Shown: positions 54,186-62,942 of the stretch, in pieces
Layout of the letters: each line of letters begins with the position of its first letter
How positions within the stretch are numbered: position 1 is the first letter of the stretch
Assembly (NCBI RefSeq): GCF_015767675.1
Contig: NZ_CP065218.1
Span: forward strand, 868,001-932,000
Source: Vibrio navarrensis
GTDB taxonomy: Bacteria; Pseudomonadota; Gammaproteobacteria; Enterobacterales; Vibrionaceae
Reading direction: 5' to 3'
Length of the DNA: 64,000 nt
Translations under genes and position numbers: made by a program
Notes under the pieces: generated by a model
What the model was told of the DNA's origin: nothing
The model's database searches: none
What the model saw: only the letters and a program-made list of their open reading frames with translations

Positions 54186-54200
54186 TGATAGAAACTATCA
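54186..54200. promoter_or_regulatory. Inverted repeat TGATAG-AAA-CTATCA
   Basis: Perfect 6-base arms separated by AAA, 95 bases before the deacylase start and about 70 bases upstream of the deaminase start, in the shared regulatory spacer. Candidate second operator for the RpiR-type regulator, or part of a promoter. Confidence 0.45.
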
Positions 54201-54294
54201 AACTTTGCTCGATGCTTTGCGGGAGACATCACTGATTCGAAATGACCAAGCTTTAAGATCACTTCCTCTTATTTTGGCATGGACGCAAACCCGC

Positions 54295-55749
54295 ATGCAG
54301 TTCGATACCCTCATCAAACAGGCAGAGATTTACGACGGCACAGGCGCGACGCCATTTATTGCCGATGTCGCGATAAAGCAAGATCGCATAGTCCAGCTTG
54401 GACAGCTCGCGAACGCTTCGGCGCAGCAAGTGATTGAAGGACAAGGTCTAGCGCTAGCGCCCGGATTTATCGATGTGCATACTCATGACGACACCAATGT
54501 GATCCGCTTCCCACACTGTTTGGCCAAAATTAGCCAAGGTGTCACCACTGTGATTGTGGGCAACTGCGGCATCAGCGCCAGCCCTGCGGTGCTGAGCGGT
54601 GAACCGCCGGATCCGATGAATTTGCTTGGTGAGCAGAGTGATTTCGTTTATCCCACATTTGCTCACTATGCCGCGTCGGTCGAGCAGGCCAAGCCAGCAG
54701 TGAATGTTGCAGCGCTGGTTGGCCATACCACGCTGCGCAATAACCTGATGGACCATTTGCAGCGCCCAGCCACGCAAGCGGAAATCGAGCAGATGCGCGC
54801 GGCACTGACAGAAGCGATGGAGCAGGGCGCACTGGGGCTCAGCTCGGGTCTGGCGTACGCCAGTGCCAAACAAGCCACCGCCGAAGAGGTGGTGCAACTG
54901 GCTAAGGTGTTGGCCGGGTATCAAGGCATTTACACCACGCATATGCGCAGCGAGTTTGCGGAGATCCTCACCGCGATGGAAGAAGCGTTTGCGACGGGCA
55001 GACAAGCGCGGGTGCCTGTGGTGATCTCCCATTTGAAATGTGCGGGCGCGGGAAACTGGGGACGCAGTGTGCAAGTACTGGAGCGGATGGAGAGCGCAGC
55101 AGCCCTGCAAGAGGTCAGCTGCGATTGCTACCCATATTCGGCCAGCTCCTCAACCCTAGATTTAGCGCAAGTGAATGACGAAATTGATATTTTTATTACC
55201 TGGTCAAAAGGATTGCCACAGCAGGCGGGCAAAACCCTCAAACAGATCGCAGAGGATTTACAGTTGCCGTTGCTGCAGGCCGCAAAAGCACTGCTGCCTG
55301 CCGGCGCTGTCTACCACTGCATGGCAGAGCAAGATGTTAAACGAGTGCTCAAATACCCGTTAACTATGGTGGGATCCGATGGTTTACCCAACGACCCGCA
55401 TCCCCACCCGCGTTTGTGGGGCGCTTTTCCCCGAGTGCTTGGACACTACTGCCGCGAGGAGAAACTCTTCTCCCTTGCCGAGGCGATTTTTAAGATGACC
55501 GGAATGTCGGCGCAGCGTTTCAAACTGGCGGATCGCGGCGTGATTCGGCTGGGCGCTTTTGCCGACTTGGTACTGTTTAACCCGCACACCATCAAAGATA
55601 CCGCGACCTTTGCCAACCCAATTTCAGCCGCGCAAGGCATTGAAGCGGTGTTTGTCAACGGGCACCTCTCTTATCACGCTGGCGAAGTATCGCCGACTCG
55701 AACGGGTAGGTTTCTCTATCGAAGTCAATTTAAACCAGAAACCGTGTGA
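54295..55749 (+). CDS. N-acyl-D-amino acid deacylase-family amidohydrolase
   Basis: 484 residues from the ATG at 54295; no strong ribosome-binding site is seen, and the open frame continues to a TTG at 54205, so the start is the weakest point. The amidohydrolase metal motif FIDVHTHDDTNVI (HxH near residues 68-70), VGNCGISASP, GHTTLRNNL, the SGLAYASAKQATAEEVVQLAK segment, YTTHMRSE, SHLKCAGAGNWG and GSDGLPNDPHPHPRLWG match D-aminoacylases end to end. The family deacylates N-acyl-D-amino acids. In this cluster I infer N-acetyl-D-glucosaminate as substrate. It heads a plus-strand operon of six genes to 61138. Confidence 0.88.
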   Translation: MQFDTLIKQAEIYDGTGATPFIADVAIKQDRIVQLGQLANASAQQVIEGQGLALAPGFIDVHTHDDTNVIRFPHCLAKISQGVTTVIVGNCGISASPAVLSGEPPDPMNLLGEQSDFVYPTFAHYAASVEQAKPAVNVAALVGHTTLRNNLMDHLQRPATQAEIEQMRAALTEAMEQGALGLSSGLAYASAKQATAEEVVQLAKVLAGYQGIYTTHMRSEFAEILTAMEEAFATGRQARVPVVISHLKCAGAGNWGRSVQVLERMESAAALQEVSCDCYPYSASSSTLDLAQVNDEIDIFITWSKGLPQQAGKTLKQIAEDLQLPLLQAAKALLPAGAVYHCMAEQDVKRVLKYPLTMVGSDGLPNDPHPHPRLWGAFPRVLGHYCREEKLFSLAEAIFKMTGMSAQRFKLADRGVIRLGAFADLVLFNPHTIKDTATFANPISAAQGIEAVFVNGHLSYHAGEVSPTRTGRFLYRSQFKPETV

Positions 55750-55797
55750 ATCGCCGCTGGGCAGACAACGGGTTTCTCTAACAAAAGGACAATAACA

Positions 55798-56190
55798 ATG
55801 ACGATAAAACGATACGGCGTGGAAGGTGGCGTAGGAACGGGTGGACAGCATTTGCCCTTTGCCCGTGCCACCGAAGCGGGCGGCTTTTTGTATGTTTCGG
55901 GGCAAACCCCGATGAGAGAGGGTGAAGTGGTCGAAGGCGGGATCGTCGAGCAATCGCGTCTCGCGCTGCAAAACTGTGTCGATATCATGCACGAGGCCGG
56001 TTACACGCTGGAAGATGTGGTGCATGTGAAAGTGATCCTTACCGATGCGCGCTATTTTCAGTCGTTCAATAAAGTGTTTAGCGAATTTTTCGCCGCTCAT
56101 CCACCGGCGCGCATCTGTATGGTGTGTGACTTGGTGGTGGATGTAAAAGTGGAAGTGGACGTCACCTGCTACCGTGCGGATCGCGTATGA
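55798..56190 (+). CDS. RidA-family enamine/imine deaminase
   Basis: 130 residues with the RidA/YjgF signature segments LYVSGQTPMREG, IVEQSRLALQNCVDIMHEAGYTLEDVVHVKVILTD (landmarks QSRLALQNCV and DVVHVKVILTD) and PPARICMVCDLVVDVKVEVDVTCYR near the C-terminus. The catalytic Arg position is PPARICMV. The family hydrolyses reactive 2-aminoacrylate-type imines produced by PLP dehydratases, which fits the divergent deaminase gene. It follows the deacylase by 48 bases and overlaps the kinase gene by 4 bases. Confidence 0.9.
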   Translation: MTIKRYGVEGGVGTGGQHLPFARATEAGGFLYVSGQTPMREGEVVEGGIVEQSRLALQNCVDIMHEAGYTLEDVVHVKVILTDARYFQSFNKVFSEFFAAHPPARICMVCDLVVDVKVEVDVTCYRADRV

Positions 56191-57143
56191 GCGCCAGCAA
56201 GCTTAAGGTTGGCTTTTTCGGCGAATGCATGCTTGAACTGAGCGGCCAGCCGCTCAAACAACGTTTTGGTGGCGACACGCTCAACAGCGCGCTTTATCTT
56301 GCTCGACTATGCCAAGATAGCCCGATAGCGGTTTATTACGCGACTGGGCTGGGAGACGATGACCTGTCGCAACAACTGCTCTTGGCTTGGCAAGCAGAAG
56401 GCATTGATACCTCGCTCGTGACGCGCCATGCAGGGCGGCTGCCCGGGCTGTATCTGGTGAGCAATGATGCCTCTGGTGAGCGCCGTTTCCACTATTGGCG
56501 TGACAGCGCCGCCGCTAAATTTTATTTTTCCGAAGTGCAGCTAAGCCCGCTGGAGCGTGCATTGCAAGCCGGGGAACTCGATTGGCTTTACTTGAGTGGT
56601 ATCAGCCTCGCGATTTTACCTGACGCTGACAAAGCGCGGCTGATTGACAAGTTACGCGCTTTCTCGCTAGCGGGAGGCAAAGTGGCGTTTGACAACAATT
56701 TTCGTCCTCAGCTTTGGTCGGCGCAGCAGGCGCGGCACTGGTATGGGGAATTACTGCCTTGGGTCGATCTCGCTTTCATCACGCAAGAGGATGACGAGCA
56801 AATATGGGGGCAAGAGCGGCCTTTGTATGAGCGATACCAACAATGGGACTGCCCTGAAGTAGTGATAAAACGTGGCGCGCAGCCTTGCCAGTTGCTTTTG
56901 CGTCAGCAGGGGGAAGTGCAATCGTTGAGTGTGGCGGCCGAAGAAGTTGCTCATGTTGTCGATACCTGCGCCGCGGGTGACGCATTCGCTGCCGGGTATC
57001 TGGTTGGGCGATTCACCGGGAGTGGGCCACAGGCATCGGCTGAGCTTGCTCACCGTTTGGCTGCGCTGGTTATTCAGTATTCAGGCGCAATCATTCCGGC
57101 TCAGAGCATGCGTCATCTACAGCTTGAGTCTGGCGAGGTTTAG
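56187..57143 (+). CDS. PfkB-family sugar kinase, 2-keto-3-deoxygluconate kinase-like
   Basis: 318 residues of the ribokinase family. The N-terminal KVGFFGECMLELSG and FGGDTLNSALYLARL segments match KdgK proteins, which bind 2-keto-3-deoxygluconate; the second PfkB signature DTCAAGDAFAAGYLVG near residues 253-268 contains the catalytic Asp and the anion hole. It would phosphorylate KDG to KDPG for the Entner-Doudoroff aldolase, encoded elsewhere. It is coupled to the RidA gene by an ATGA overlap. Confidence 0.88.
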   Translation: MSASKLKVGFFGECMLELSGQPLKQRFGGDTLNSALYLARLCQDSPIAVYYATGLGDDDLSQQLLLAWQAEGIDTSLVTRHAGRLPGLYLVSNDASGERRFHYWRDSAAAKFYFSEVQLSPLERALQAGELDWLYLSGISLAILPDADKARLIDKLRAFSLAGGKVAFDNNFRPQLWSAQQARHWYGELLPWVDLAFITQEDDEQIWGQERPLYERYQQWDCPEVVIKRGAQPCQLLLRQQGEVQSLSVAAEEVAHVVDTCAAGDAFAAGYLVGRFTGSGPQASAELAHRLAALVIQYSGAIIPAQSMRHLQLESGEV

Positions 57144-57185
57144 CGCTGCTCGCGCAGAGTTCTATTTCTTATTTTAGGAGGCAGC

Positions 57186-59585
57186 ATGGCGGCCAACCGT
57201 GAACTTAATCTCATGCCCTATCCGCAGCAAGTGCAGCTCCTTTCTGGGCGAATTGCTATCGATGCCGACTTCAGCATGCTGCTTAAAGGTTATCGATGCA
57301 ACGCGGTGGTGAAAAAACTCAAGCGCACATTGGAGCGCCTCTATCGGCAAACGGGCGTGCCGATGTTGCACTGGCAAGCCTCGTCGCAGCAAAGCGCGAC
57401 GTTAGTGGTGGATATCGCGAGTGCGCCGCCAAGCGATGTGCCGAATCTGGGTTGGGATGAGTCTTATCATTTGCACGCCGCAGAGGGGCAAGTGGTGATC
57501 CGCGCGCCGCAGCCAGTGGGGGCCTTGCATGCGCTGGAAACCTTCTTGCAACTGATTGAAAGCGATGCTCAGGGCTACTACCTACCAGCGCTGTCTATCA
57601 CGGATGCGCCGAGATTTGGCTGGCGCGGCGTTTCCTATGACACGGCCCGCCGCTACATTGAGCTACCCGTTATTTTGCGCCAACTTGATGCGATGGCCGC
57701 CGCCAAACTCAACGTATTCCACTGGCACTTTTGGGACGATCAAGGCATTCGTATTCAGTTCGAAAGCTACCCCAAACTGTGGCAGCACAGTGCTGATGGC
57801 GATGTGTACAGCAAAGCCGAGGTGTCGCAGGTGATCGAATATGCTCGCGCGCTGGGGATACGGGTGATACCGGAGATCTCCTTGCCCGGCCACGCCTCTG
57901 CGGTGGCGCATGCCTATCCGCATCTGATGTCTGGCCCCAGCGGGCAAACCTACCCACAGCAACGTGGATGGGGCGTGTTTGCGCCGCTGATGGACCCAAC
58001 CAATCCCGAGCTGTTGAGCTTTCTGGCGAGCATTTTTCACGAAGTGGTGGCGCTTTTCCCCGACCAGTACGTGCATATTGGTGGGGACGAACCCGACTAC
58101 CAACAGTGGCGCGATAATCCACGCATTCAGCGTTTTATCCAAGAGCATCAGCTCGATGGTGAACGCGGTTTGCAGTCTTACCTCAATACCCAAGTAGAGA
58201 GTATGCTGGCGGCGGATGGGCGTAAAATCATTGGTTGGGACGAAGTGTGGCACCAAGATCTGCCGACGTCGGTGGTCATCCAAAGCTGGCAAGGGCACGA
58301 CAGCATCGGCCGTGCGGCTAAGCAGGGTTATCAAGGGATTTTATCCACGGGTTACTATCTTGATCAGCCGCAACCCACCAGTTATCACTATCGCAACGAT
58401 CCCATGCCGCAAGGTTTAGCAGTGGATGATCAGTTGGCAACTGGCGACAAGTTTGTCTGTTACACGTGGCATAAGCCGCGGCCTAAAGGTGAGGCGCTAA
58501 GTGGCAATCTGATCATTATTGAAAGTGCGCAAGGGCAGGTACGCGCTTTTAGCGATTACCACGGCCGATCTCGTCAGGCAGTCACCGTGTTGGAATATCT
58601 TCCCGGCGTGCGTTTTCGCGGTCATCTCGACACCTTTATGTCCTACACGGAATTCCACTACCAGTTTGCTGGCGAGCAGCTTGCTAACGGCAGTTATCAA
58701 CGGATTGGCAATGTGCGTTATCCCGTTACTGGCGTGTTAAGTGCCAGCAGTGATTGGCCGCAAAACACACTGCCAGAGGCAAAGGGCGGCTACCCCGCTG
58801 AACTTAGTGAAAAAGAGCGCGCGTTGATCCTCGGTGGTGAAATCACCATCTGGGGAGAACTGGTCGACTCAATGACGATCGAATCGCGTTTGTGGCCGCG
58901 CAGTTTCGCTATCGCAGAACGTTTTTGGTCGAGTGTTGAGCAGCGCGATGAGCAGAGCATGTATCGCCGTATGCAGGTTATCGATACTTGGTCGCAGCTT
59001 TCACTCGGTTTACGCCATCAGGCCGACGCGCAACTGGGCTTAATGCGGCTGGCGATGGGCTTTGACAGTACGCCGCTGGCGGTGCTCGCCCAGTACACAG
59101 AGCCTGGGCAATACTACGCAAGGCATTGGCAAAAGTGGCAGGCAACGCCGACTTGTGGCGAACGTTACAATCAATATGAGCGACTCAACCGTTTTGTTGA
59201 TGCGTTGGCGGTGGAAAGCCTTGCCGTCTATCAGATGGAACAACTGCTCCGCGACGTGGATTTCGGCCAGAGAGCAGAGTGCCAAGTGATTCTCGCCTCA
59301 TTAACCAGCCATTATCAGACGGCAAAATGGGCCGCCACGCAGTCGCTTGAACTGCTGGCACGAAGCGTCTCTGGGGCGCAGAGTGTACCACTGGCACAAG
59401 CGACCATTGAGGTGGCCGATTTGGCCTTGATCTTATTGGAGAAAGTGTCCGAGAACGCCACAATAAGCGCAGATCAATACTACGCTTACCAAGCCGTGTT
59501 GGATGAGAACTCGGCGCTATTTGATGAGGCGATTGTGGCGCTTGTCAGGCCGACAGAGCAACTGCTTCACAAATTTGCGCACTGA
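57186..59585 (+). CDS. GH20 beta-N-acetylhexosaminidase
   Basis: 799 residues with a strong TAGGAGGCAGC site before the ATG and no signal peptide, so probably cytoplasmic. An N-terminal domain (about 1-130) with YHLHAAEGQVVIRAP precedes the GH20 barrel: RGVSYDTARRYIEL, FHWHFWDDQGIRI, EISLPGHASAVA and the catalytic Asp-Glu pair in HIGGDEPDYQQW (near residues 299-310), then IGWDEVWHQ and a WGELVDSMTIESRLWPR segment in place of the usual substrate-binding Trp motif. It removes terminal GlcNAc from chitooligosaccharides. It follows the kinase by 42 bases in the operon. Confidence 0.92.
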   Translation: MAANRELNLMPYPQQVQLLSGRIAIDADFSMLLKGYRCNAVVKKLKRTLERLYRQTGVPMLHWQASSQQSATLVVDIASAPPSDVPNLGWDESYHLHAAEGQVVIRAPQPVGALHALETFLQLIESDAQGYYLPALSITDAPRFGWRGVSYDTARRYIELPVILRQLDAMAAAKLNVFHWHFWDDQGIRIQFESYPKLWQHSADGDVYSKAEVSQVIEYARALGIRVIPEISLPGHASAVAHAYPHLMSGPSGQTYPQQRGWGVFAPLMDPTNPELLSFLASIFHEVVALFPDQYVHIGGDEPDYQQWRDNPRIQRFIQEHQLDGERGLQSYLNTQVESMLAADGRKIIGWDEVWHQDLPTSVVIQSWQGHDSIGRAAKQGYQGILSTGYYLDQPQPTSYHYRNDPMPQGLAVDDQLATGDKFVCYTWHKPRPKGEALSGNLIIIESAQGQVRAFSDYHGRSRQAVTVLEYLPGVRFRGHLDTFMSYTEFHYQFAGEQLANGSYQRIGNVRYPVTGVLSASSDWPQNTLPEAKGGYPAELSEKERALILGGEITIWGELVDSMTIESRLWPRSFAIAERFWSSVEQRDEQSMYRRMQVIDTWSQLSLGLRHQADAQLGLMRLAMGFDSTPLAVLAQYTEPGQYYARHWQKWQATPTCGERYNQYERLNRFVDALAVESLAVYQMEQLLRDVDFGQRAECQVILASLTSHYQTAKWAATQSLELLARSVSGAQSVPLAQATIEVADLALILLEKVSENATISADQYYAYQAVLDENSALFDEAIVALVRPTEQLLHKFAH

Positions 59586-59662
59586 TTAGCAAAAGCCGTT
59601 GCCGCCTGCGCCGACAGGCGGCAAGGTAGAGAGATAACGAGAAGCAATGGAAGCAAATTCCC

Positions 59663-60700
59663 ATGACGACAGGCAATTTACATTTTTATCTTGGCACTTA
59701 TACCGATCAACCCAGCATCAGCGAAGGCGTCGCGCAACTGGAATTAAATAGCGAAACGGGTGAGTTGATCCCGTTCAATGAGTTGGTGGTGTTAGCCAAT
59801 CCCTCTTACCTCACCCAAACTGCACGCGGTTTATACACGTTCAATGAAGTGGCGCAGTCGCAAGCACCGCAACTGGTGTGGCTTGGCTGCCACGATACGG
59901 CGCAAATTGAGATCGAAGGCGATTACCCGTGTCATCTCGATATTGACGGTGAGCAGCAGTTTTGCGCGGTGGCCAGTTACGGCTCCGGCAACACTTCAAT
60001 CTTCAAGTTGGATGAAACCGGTAAGCCGATTGGCAAACTGACAGAGCTGTTTGTTGATGGCAGTGGGCCAAATCAGGCGAGACAAACCGCGCCGCACGCG
60101 CATCAGGCTATCTTCCTGCGTCACAGCCCGTATTTGATGGTGGTCGATCTGGGCACGGATCGTCTCAATATTTTTGCCATCGATAGACAAAATGAGACCT
60201 TCCGCCTGCATCAATCTCTGTCATTGCCGCCGGGTTGCGGCCCTCGTCATCTGGTATTGACGCAACAGGAAGATCGCATTTATCTGGTCGCAGAGCTTTT
60301 TGAAACCTTGATGGTGATTGAGCGCCGCGGCGAACAGTGGCATCTCTGCTCGCAGCAACCGTTGCTCCCGGGCGAGAGCAACGGCGAAGCCGCCTCGGCG
60401 ATTCGCTTGTCCCCAGATGAGCGATTTCTTTACGTCTCGTGTCGCAGGCAGAATAAAATCGCCATTTTTGCACTCAGCCACGCCCAGCCTGAATGGATTG
60501 GCGCTGTTGACACTGGCGGCCAGTTTCCACGCGATTTTGTGCTGTCGCGTGATGGTAAATGGTTGCTTGTTGCCAATCAGCACTCGCATAATGTGGTCAG
60601 TTTTCGCCGCGACAGGCAAACGGGGTTACTGAGCCCAAGTGGGTTTAGTTGCCAAGTGGGTAGCCCGGTCTGTTTACTGGAACATCAAGGGGCATGTTAA
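59663..60700 (+). CDS. Lactonase-family seven-bladed beta-propeller protein
   Basis: 345 residues. The start NLHFYLGTYTDQPSISEGV and the regular blade motifs SGPNQARQTAPHAHQAIF, GCGPRHLVLTQQED and FPRDFVLSRDGKWLLVANQHS match the Pgl/YbhE 6-phosphogluconolactonase family. The conserved His and Arg near HAHQ and GPRH line the putative active site. In this operon a lactonase is what C1-oxidised N-acetylglucosamine lactone would need for opening to the aldonic acid. Its position between hexosaminidase and the second RidA gene supports that use, which is inference. Confidence 0.88.
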   Translation: MTTGNLHFYLGTYTDQPSISEGVAQLELNSETGELIPFNELVVLANPSYLTQTARGLYTFNEVAQSQAPQLVWLGCHDTAQIEIEGDYPCHLDIDGEQQFCAVASYGSGNTSIFKLDETGKPIGKLTELFVDGSGPNQARQTAPHAHQAIFLRHSPYLMVVDLGTDRLNIFAIDRQNETFRLHQSLSLPPGCGPRHLVLTQQEDRIYLVAELFETLMVIERRGEQWHLCSQQPLLPGESNGEAASAIRLSPDERFLYVSCRRQNKIAIFALSHAQPEWIGAVDTGGQFPRDFVLSRDGKWLLVANQHSHNVVSFRRDRQTGLLSPSGFSCQVGSPVCLLEHQGAC

Positions 60701-60775
60701 CGCCTCTTGGCTGGAAAGCCTGATGATAACTTGAGATACTTCTGCGCTTGGTTTGAAGTCAAAGAGAAAATAAGC

Positions 60776-61138
60776 ATGACAATTCATCGCATTAACCCCG
60801 GCAATCGCTGGTCAGATATTACCGTTTTTAACGGCATCGCCCATTTTGTTGAAGTGGCGGACAGTGATACTTCGGCAGATATGAAAGGCCAAGTGGAACA
60901 AATTTTGTCTCAGGCAGAAGTGCAGCTTGCGAAGATTGGTAGCGACCGCTCTCGCGTTCTTTCGGTGACCATCTACGTGACCGATTTCGCCCATTTTGAT
61001 GCATTAAACCAAGTGTGGGACAACTGGTTCCCACAAGGTTGTGCGCCGAGCCGCGCGTGTGTCAAAGCTGAACTAGCCGATCCGAACTATTTGGTTGAGA
61101 TGGCGTTTGTCGCCGCTGCGGGTGCAGAGTTTCAATAG
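60776..61138 (+). CDS. Second RidA-family protein
   Basis: 120 residues from the ATG at 60776; the upstream open frame is not coding. It differs clearly from the first RidA: WSDITVFNGIAHFVEVADS at the start, SQAEVQLAKIGSDRSRVLSVTIYVTDFAHFDALNQVWDNWF in the middle (landmarks RVLSVTIYVTDF and NQVWDNWFP), then APSRACVKAELADPNYLVEM at the C-terminus with the conserved Arg in PSRACV. It is of the YoaB/RutC-like branch. It closes the plus-strand operon and a hairpin follows. Confidence 0.88.
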   Translation: MTIHRINPGNRWSDITVFNGIAHFVEVADSDTSADMKGQVEQILSQAEVQLAKIGSDRSRVLSVTIYVTDFAHFDALNQVWDNWFPQGCAPSRACVKAELADPNYLVEMAFVAAAGAEFQ

Positions 61139-61168
61139 CTGCAGACACCATGTAGACGTAATCATTCA

Positions 61169-61191
61169 CAAAGGGGCCGTTTGCCCCTTTG
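61169..61191 (+). terminator. Hairpin at the end of the deacylase operon
   Basis: CAAAGGGG and CCCCTTTG form an 8-base-pair stem with a 7-base loop between the second RidA gene and the convergent HAD gene. The stem's own A/T ends substitute for a T-run on either strand, so it may be bidirectional. Confidence 0.6.
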
Positions 61192-61207
61192 ATGTTAGTA
61201 CTGGTTG

Positions 61208-61858
61208 CTAATGTTGACCGCTGAGCTGAGCCAATACGTCAGTCAGCGAAGGGAAGATGTGGTGGCCAAAGCGTTTCACTTCGGCGCAAGGTTCAACCAA
61301 ATCGGGAATTTGGTAGGTGATCATCTGCGCTGCCACCGCCGCACGTACGCCGTTGTTGGAATCTTCAAAAGCCAAACAGCGTTCTGGTGCGATCTTGAGT
61401 CGGCTGGCGGCGAGTAAGTAGATTTCTGGGTCGGGCTTGCCGTGGCTTACTTCGCACCCGGTGGTGATGCTGTCGAAGTAGTGATCCAGCCCGGCGAGCT
61501 TGAGTTTGACTGACGCGACCTCTTTTTGCGTCGAGGTGGCCACCGCCGTTGGGATCTGCTGAGCTTTTAGCCACTGTAACAGTTCGATCACGCCAGCTTT
61601 GACCGGAATAGCCTCATGAAATACAACCTGGTTGTAACGCTGGCGCCACTCGGCGTGCAGGCGGTCGAGGTCATCCCCATACGCTTCGCGCAGCACCGCT
61701 TCAATGCCCGCGGCATTACGGCCAATCACCGAGAGGTAAGTCTCTTTGTAAAAAGGTAGGTTTTGCGCATGACAGGCTTGTTCGAAAACCTGCATACAGA
61801 CACGTTCGGTGTCGAGTAGAAGTCCATCCATATCGAAGATGGCGGCAGCAAAATTCAT
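61208..61858 (-). CDS. HAD-superfamily hydrolase (beta-phosphoglucomutase-like)
   Basis: 216 residues. HAD motif I AAIFDMDGLLLDTE (nucleophile Asp at residue 9, general acid Asp at 11), motif II ATSTQKEV, motif III Lys in HGKPDPEIYL and motif IV FEDSNNGVRAA are all present with a C1 helical cap. It resembles sugar-phosphate phosphatases of the YniC/HxpB kind. It converges on the deacylase operon and has no evident partner. Its start is preceded by a weak site (AAGCTGTCACT). Confidence 0.92.
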   Translation of the reverse strand: MNFAAAIFDMDGLLLDTERVCMQVFEQACHAQNLPFYKETYLSVIGRNAAGIEAVLREAYGDDLDRLHAEWRQRYNQVVFHEAIPVKAGVIELLQWLKAQQIPTAVATSTQKEVASVKLKLAGLDHYFDSITTGCEVSHGKPDPEIYLLAASRLKIAPERCLAFEDSNNGVRAAVAAQMITYQIPDLVEPCAEVKRFGHHIFPSLTDVLAQLSGQH

Positions 61859-62022
61859 AGTGACAGCTTGTTTTTATCTCAATAGGTTGGCGCCATTCTG
61901 ACATAAAGCGGCGCAATTGGGGAAGGGATATGGTCGCGAGCGCGGTTTTTCAGTTATCATGTGCGGCGCGAAATCGATAACAAGTTGATTGAAATTGATA
62001 ACAACGTCATTGGGGAGAAAGA

Positions 62023-62898
62023 ATGGAAGTCAAAACAGTTGCCTTTATTGGATTGGGAGTCATGGGCTACCCAATGGCAGGCTATTTGAGCAAAGCGGGC
62101 TACCAAACGCGGGTTTACAACCGTACATTTGCCAAAGCAGAAAAATGGTCCCAGCAGCATCAAGGGCAAGCGTTTGAAACCCCACGTGAGGCCGCGCTTG
62201 GTTGTGATGTGGTGTTTGTTTGTGTCGGCAATGATGACGATGTACGCAGCGTGGTATACGGTGAAAATGGGGTACTGGCTGGGCTAAAAGCGGGCGCGAC
62301 CTTGGTTGATCACACCACGACCTCCGCTGAGCTGGCGATTGAGCTGGCCGCCGCATGTCAAAAAGTGGCGGTGAACTTCATTGATGCGCCTGTCTCTGGC
62401 GGCCAAGCCGGAGCCGAAAATGGCGTGCTAACCATCATGTGTGGTGGTGATGCCGAAGTGTTTGCTAACGTCTCGCCGGTGATGGATGTCTACGCCAAAC
62501 AGATCACATTGCTGGGTGAAAATGGCCAAGGACAACGCTGCAAAATGGTGAACCAGATTTGTATCGCTGGCGTGCTGCAAGGGCTGAGTGAAGCGCTGCT
62601 GCTGGCGCAAAAATCGGGCTTAGATATCGAGCAGGTTGTCAACACGCTAAAACACGGCGCGGCAGGTTCTTGGCAGATGGAAAATCGCGCCCAGACCATG
62701 GCACAAGGCAAGTTTGATTTTGGCTTTGCCATCGATTGGATGCGTAAAGACCTCGGCTTCTGTCTGCAAGAAGCGGAACGCGTTGGTTTAACGCTGCCAC
62801 TGACTGAGCAAGTCGACGCTCAGTACGCCAAGCTGCAGCAGCAGGGGTTAGGACGAATGGATACCTCAGTGCTGATCAAAGCGGTAGCAAAAGAGTAA
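62023..62898 (+). CDS. NAD(P)-dependent 3-hydroxyacid dehydrogenase (GarR/HIBADH type)
   Basis: 291 residues. The Rossmann motif FIGLGVMGYPMAGYL, the substrate-binding DAPVSGGQAGAENGVLTIMCGG block (in landmarks DAPVSGGQAGAENG) and the catalytic Lys in GQRCKMVNQI (near residue 170) match 3-hydroxyisobutyrate dehydrogenases and tartronate-semialdehyde reductases. The substrate is an unassigned 3-hydroxyacid. A GGGGAGAAAGA site precedes the ATG. It is divergent from the HAD gene and stands alone, closed by a strong terminator. Confidence 0.9.
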   Translation: MEVKTVAFIGLGVMGYPMAGYLSKAGYQTRVYNRTFAKAEKWSQQHQGQAFETPREAALGCDVVFVCVGNDDDVRSVVYGENGVLAGLKAGATLVDHTTTSAELAIELAAACQKVAVNFIDAPVSGGQAGAENGVLTIMCGGDAEVFANVSPVMDVYAKQITLLGENGQGQRCKMVNQICIAGVLQGLSEALLLAQKSGLDIEQVVNTLKHGAAGSWQMENRAQTMAQGKFDFGFAIDWMRKDLGFCLQEAERVGLTLPLTEQVDAQYAKLQQQGLGRMDTSVLIKAVAKE

Positions 62899-62906
62899 AA
62901 ATAATC

Positions 62907-62942
62907 CTCAGCCGAAAACCTTAATTTTCGGCTGAGTTTCTT
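62907..62942 (+). terminator. Rho-independent terminator
   Basis: CTCAGCCGAAAA pairs perfectly with TTTTCGGCTGAG around a 6-base loop, followed by TTTCTT, nine bases after the dehydrogenase stop. It may also serve the convergent acetyltransferase gene. Confidence 0.88.

Noticed and set aside
57663..58334. Minus-strand open frame in the hexosaminidase gene
   Set aside because: Antisense to a well-supported GH20 catalytic domain, no start signal.
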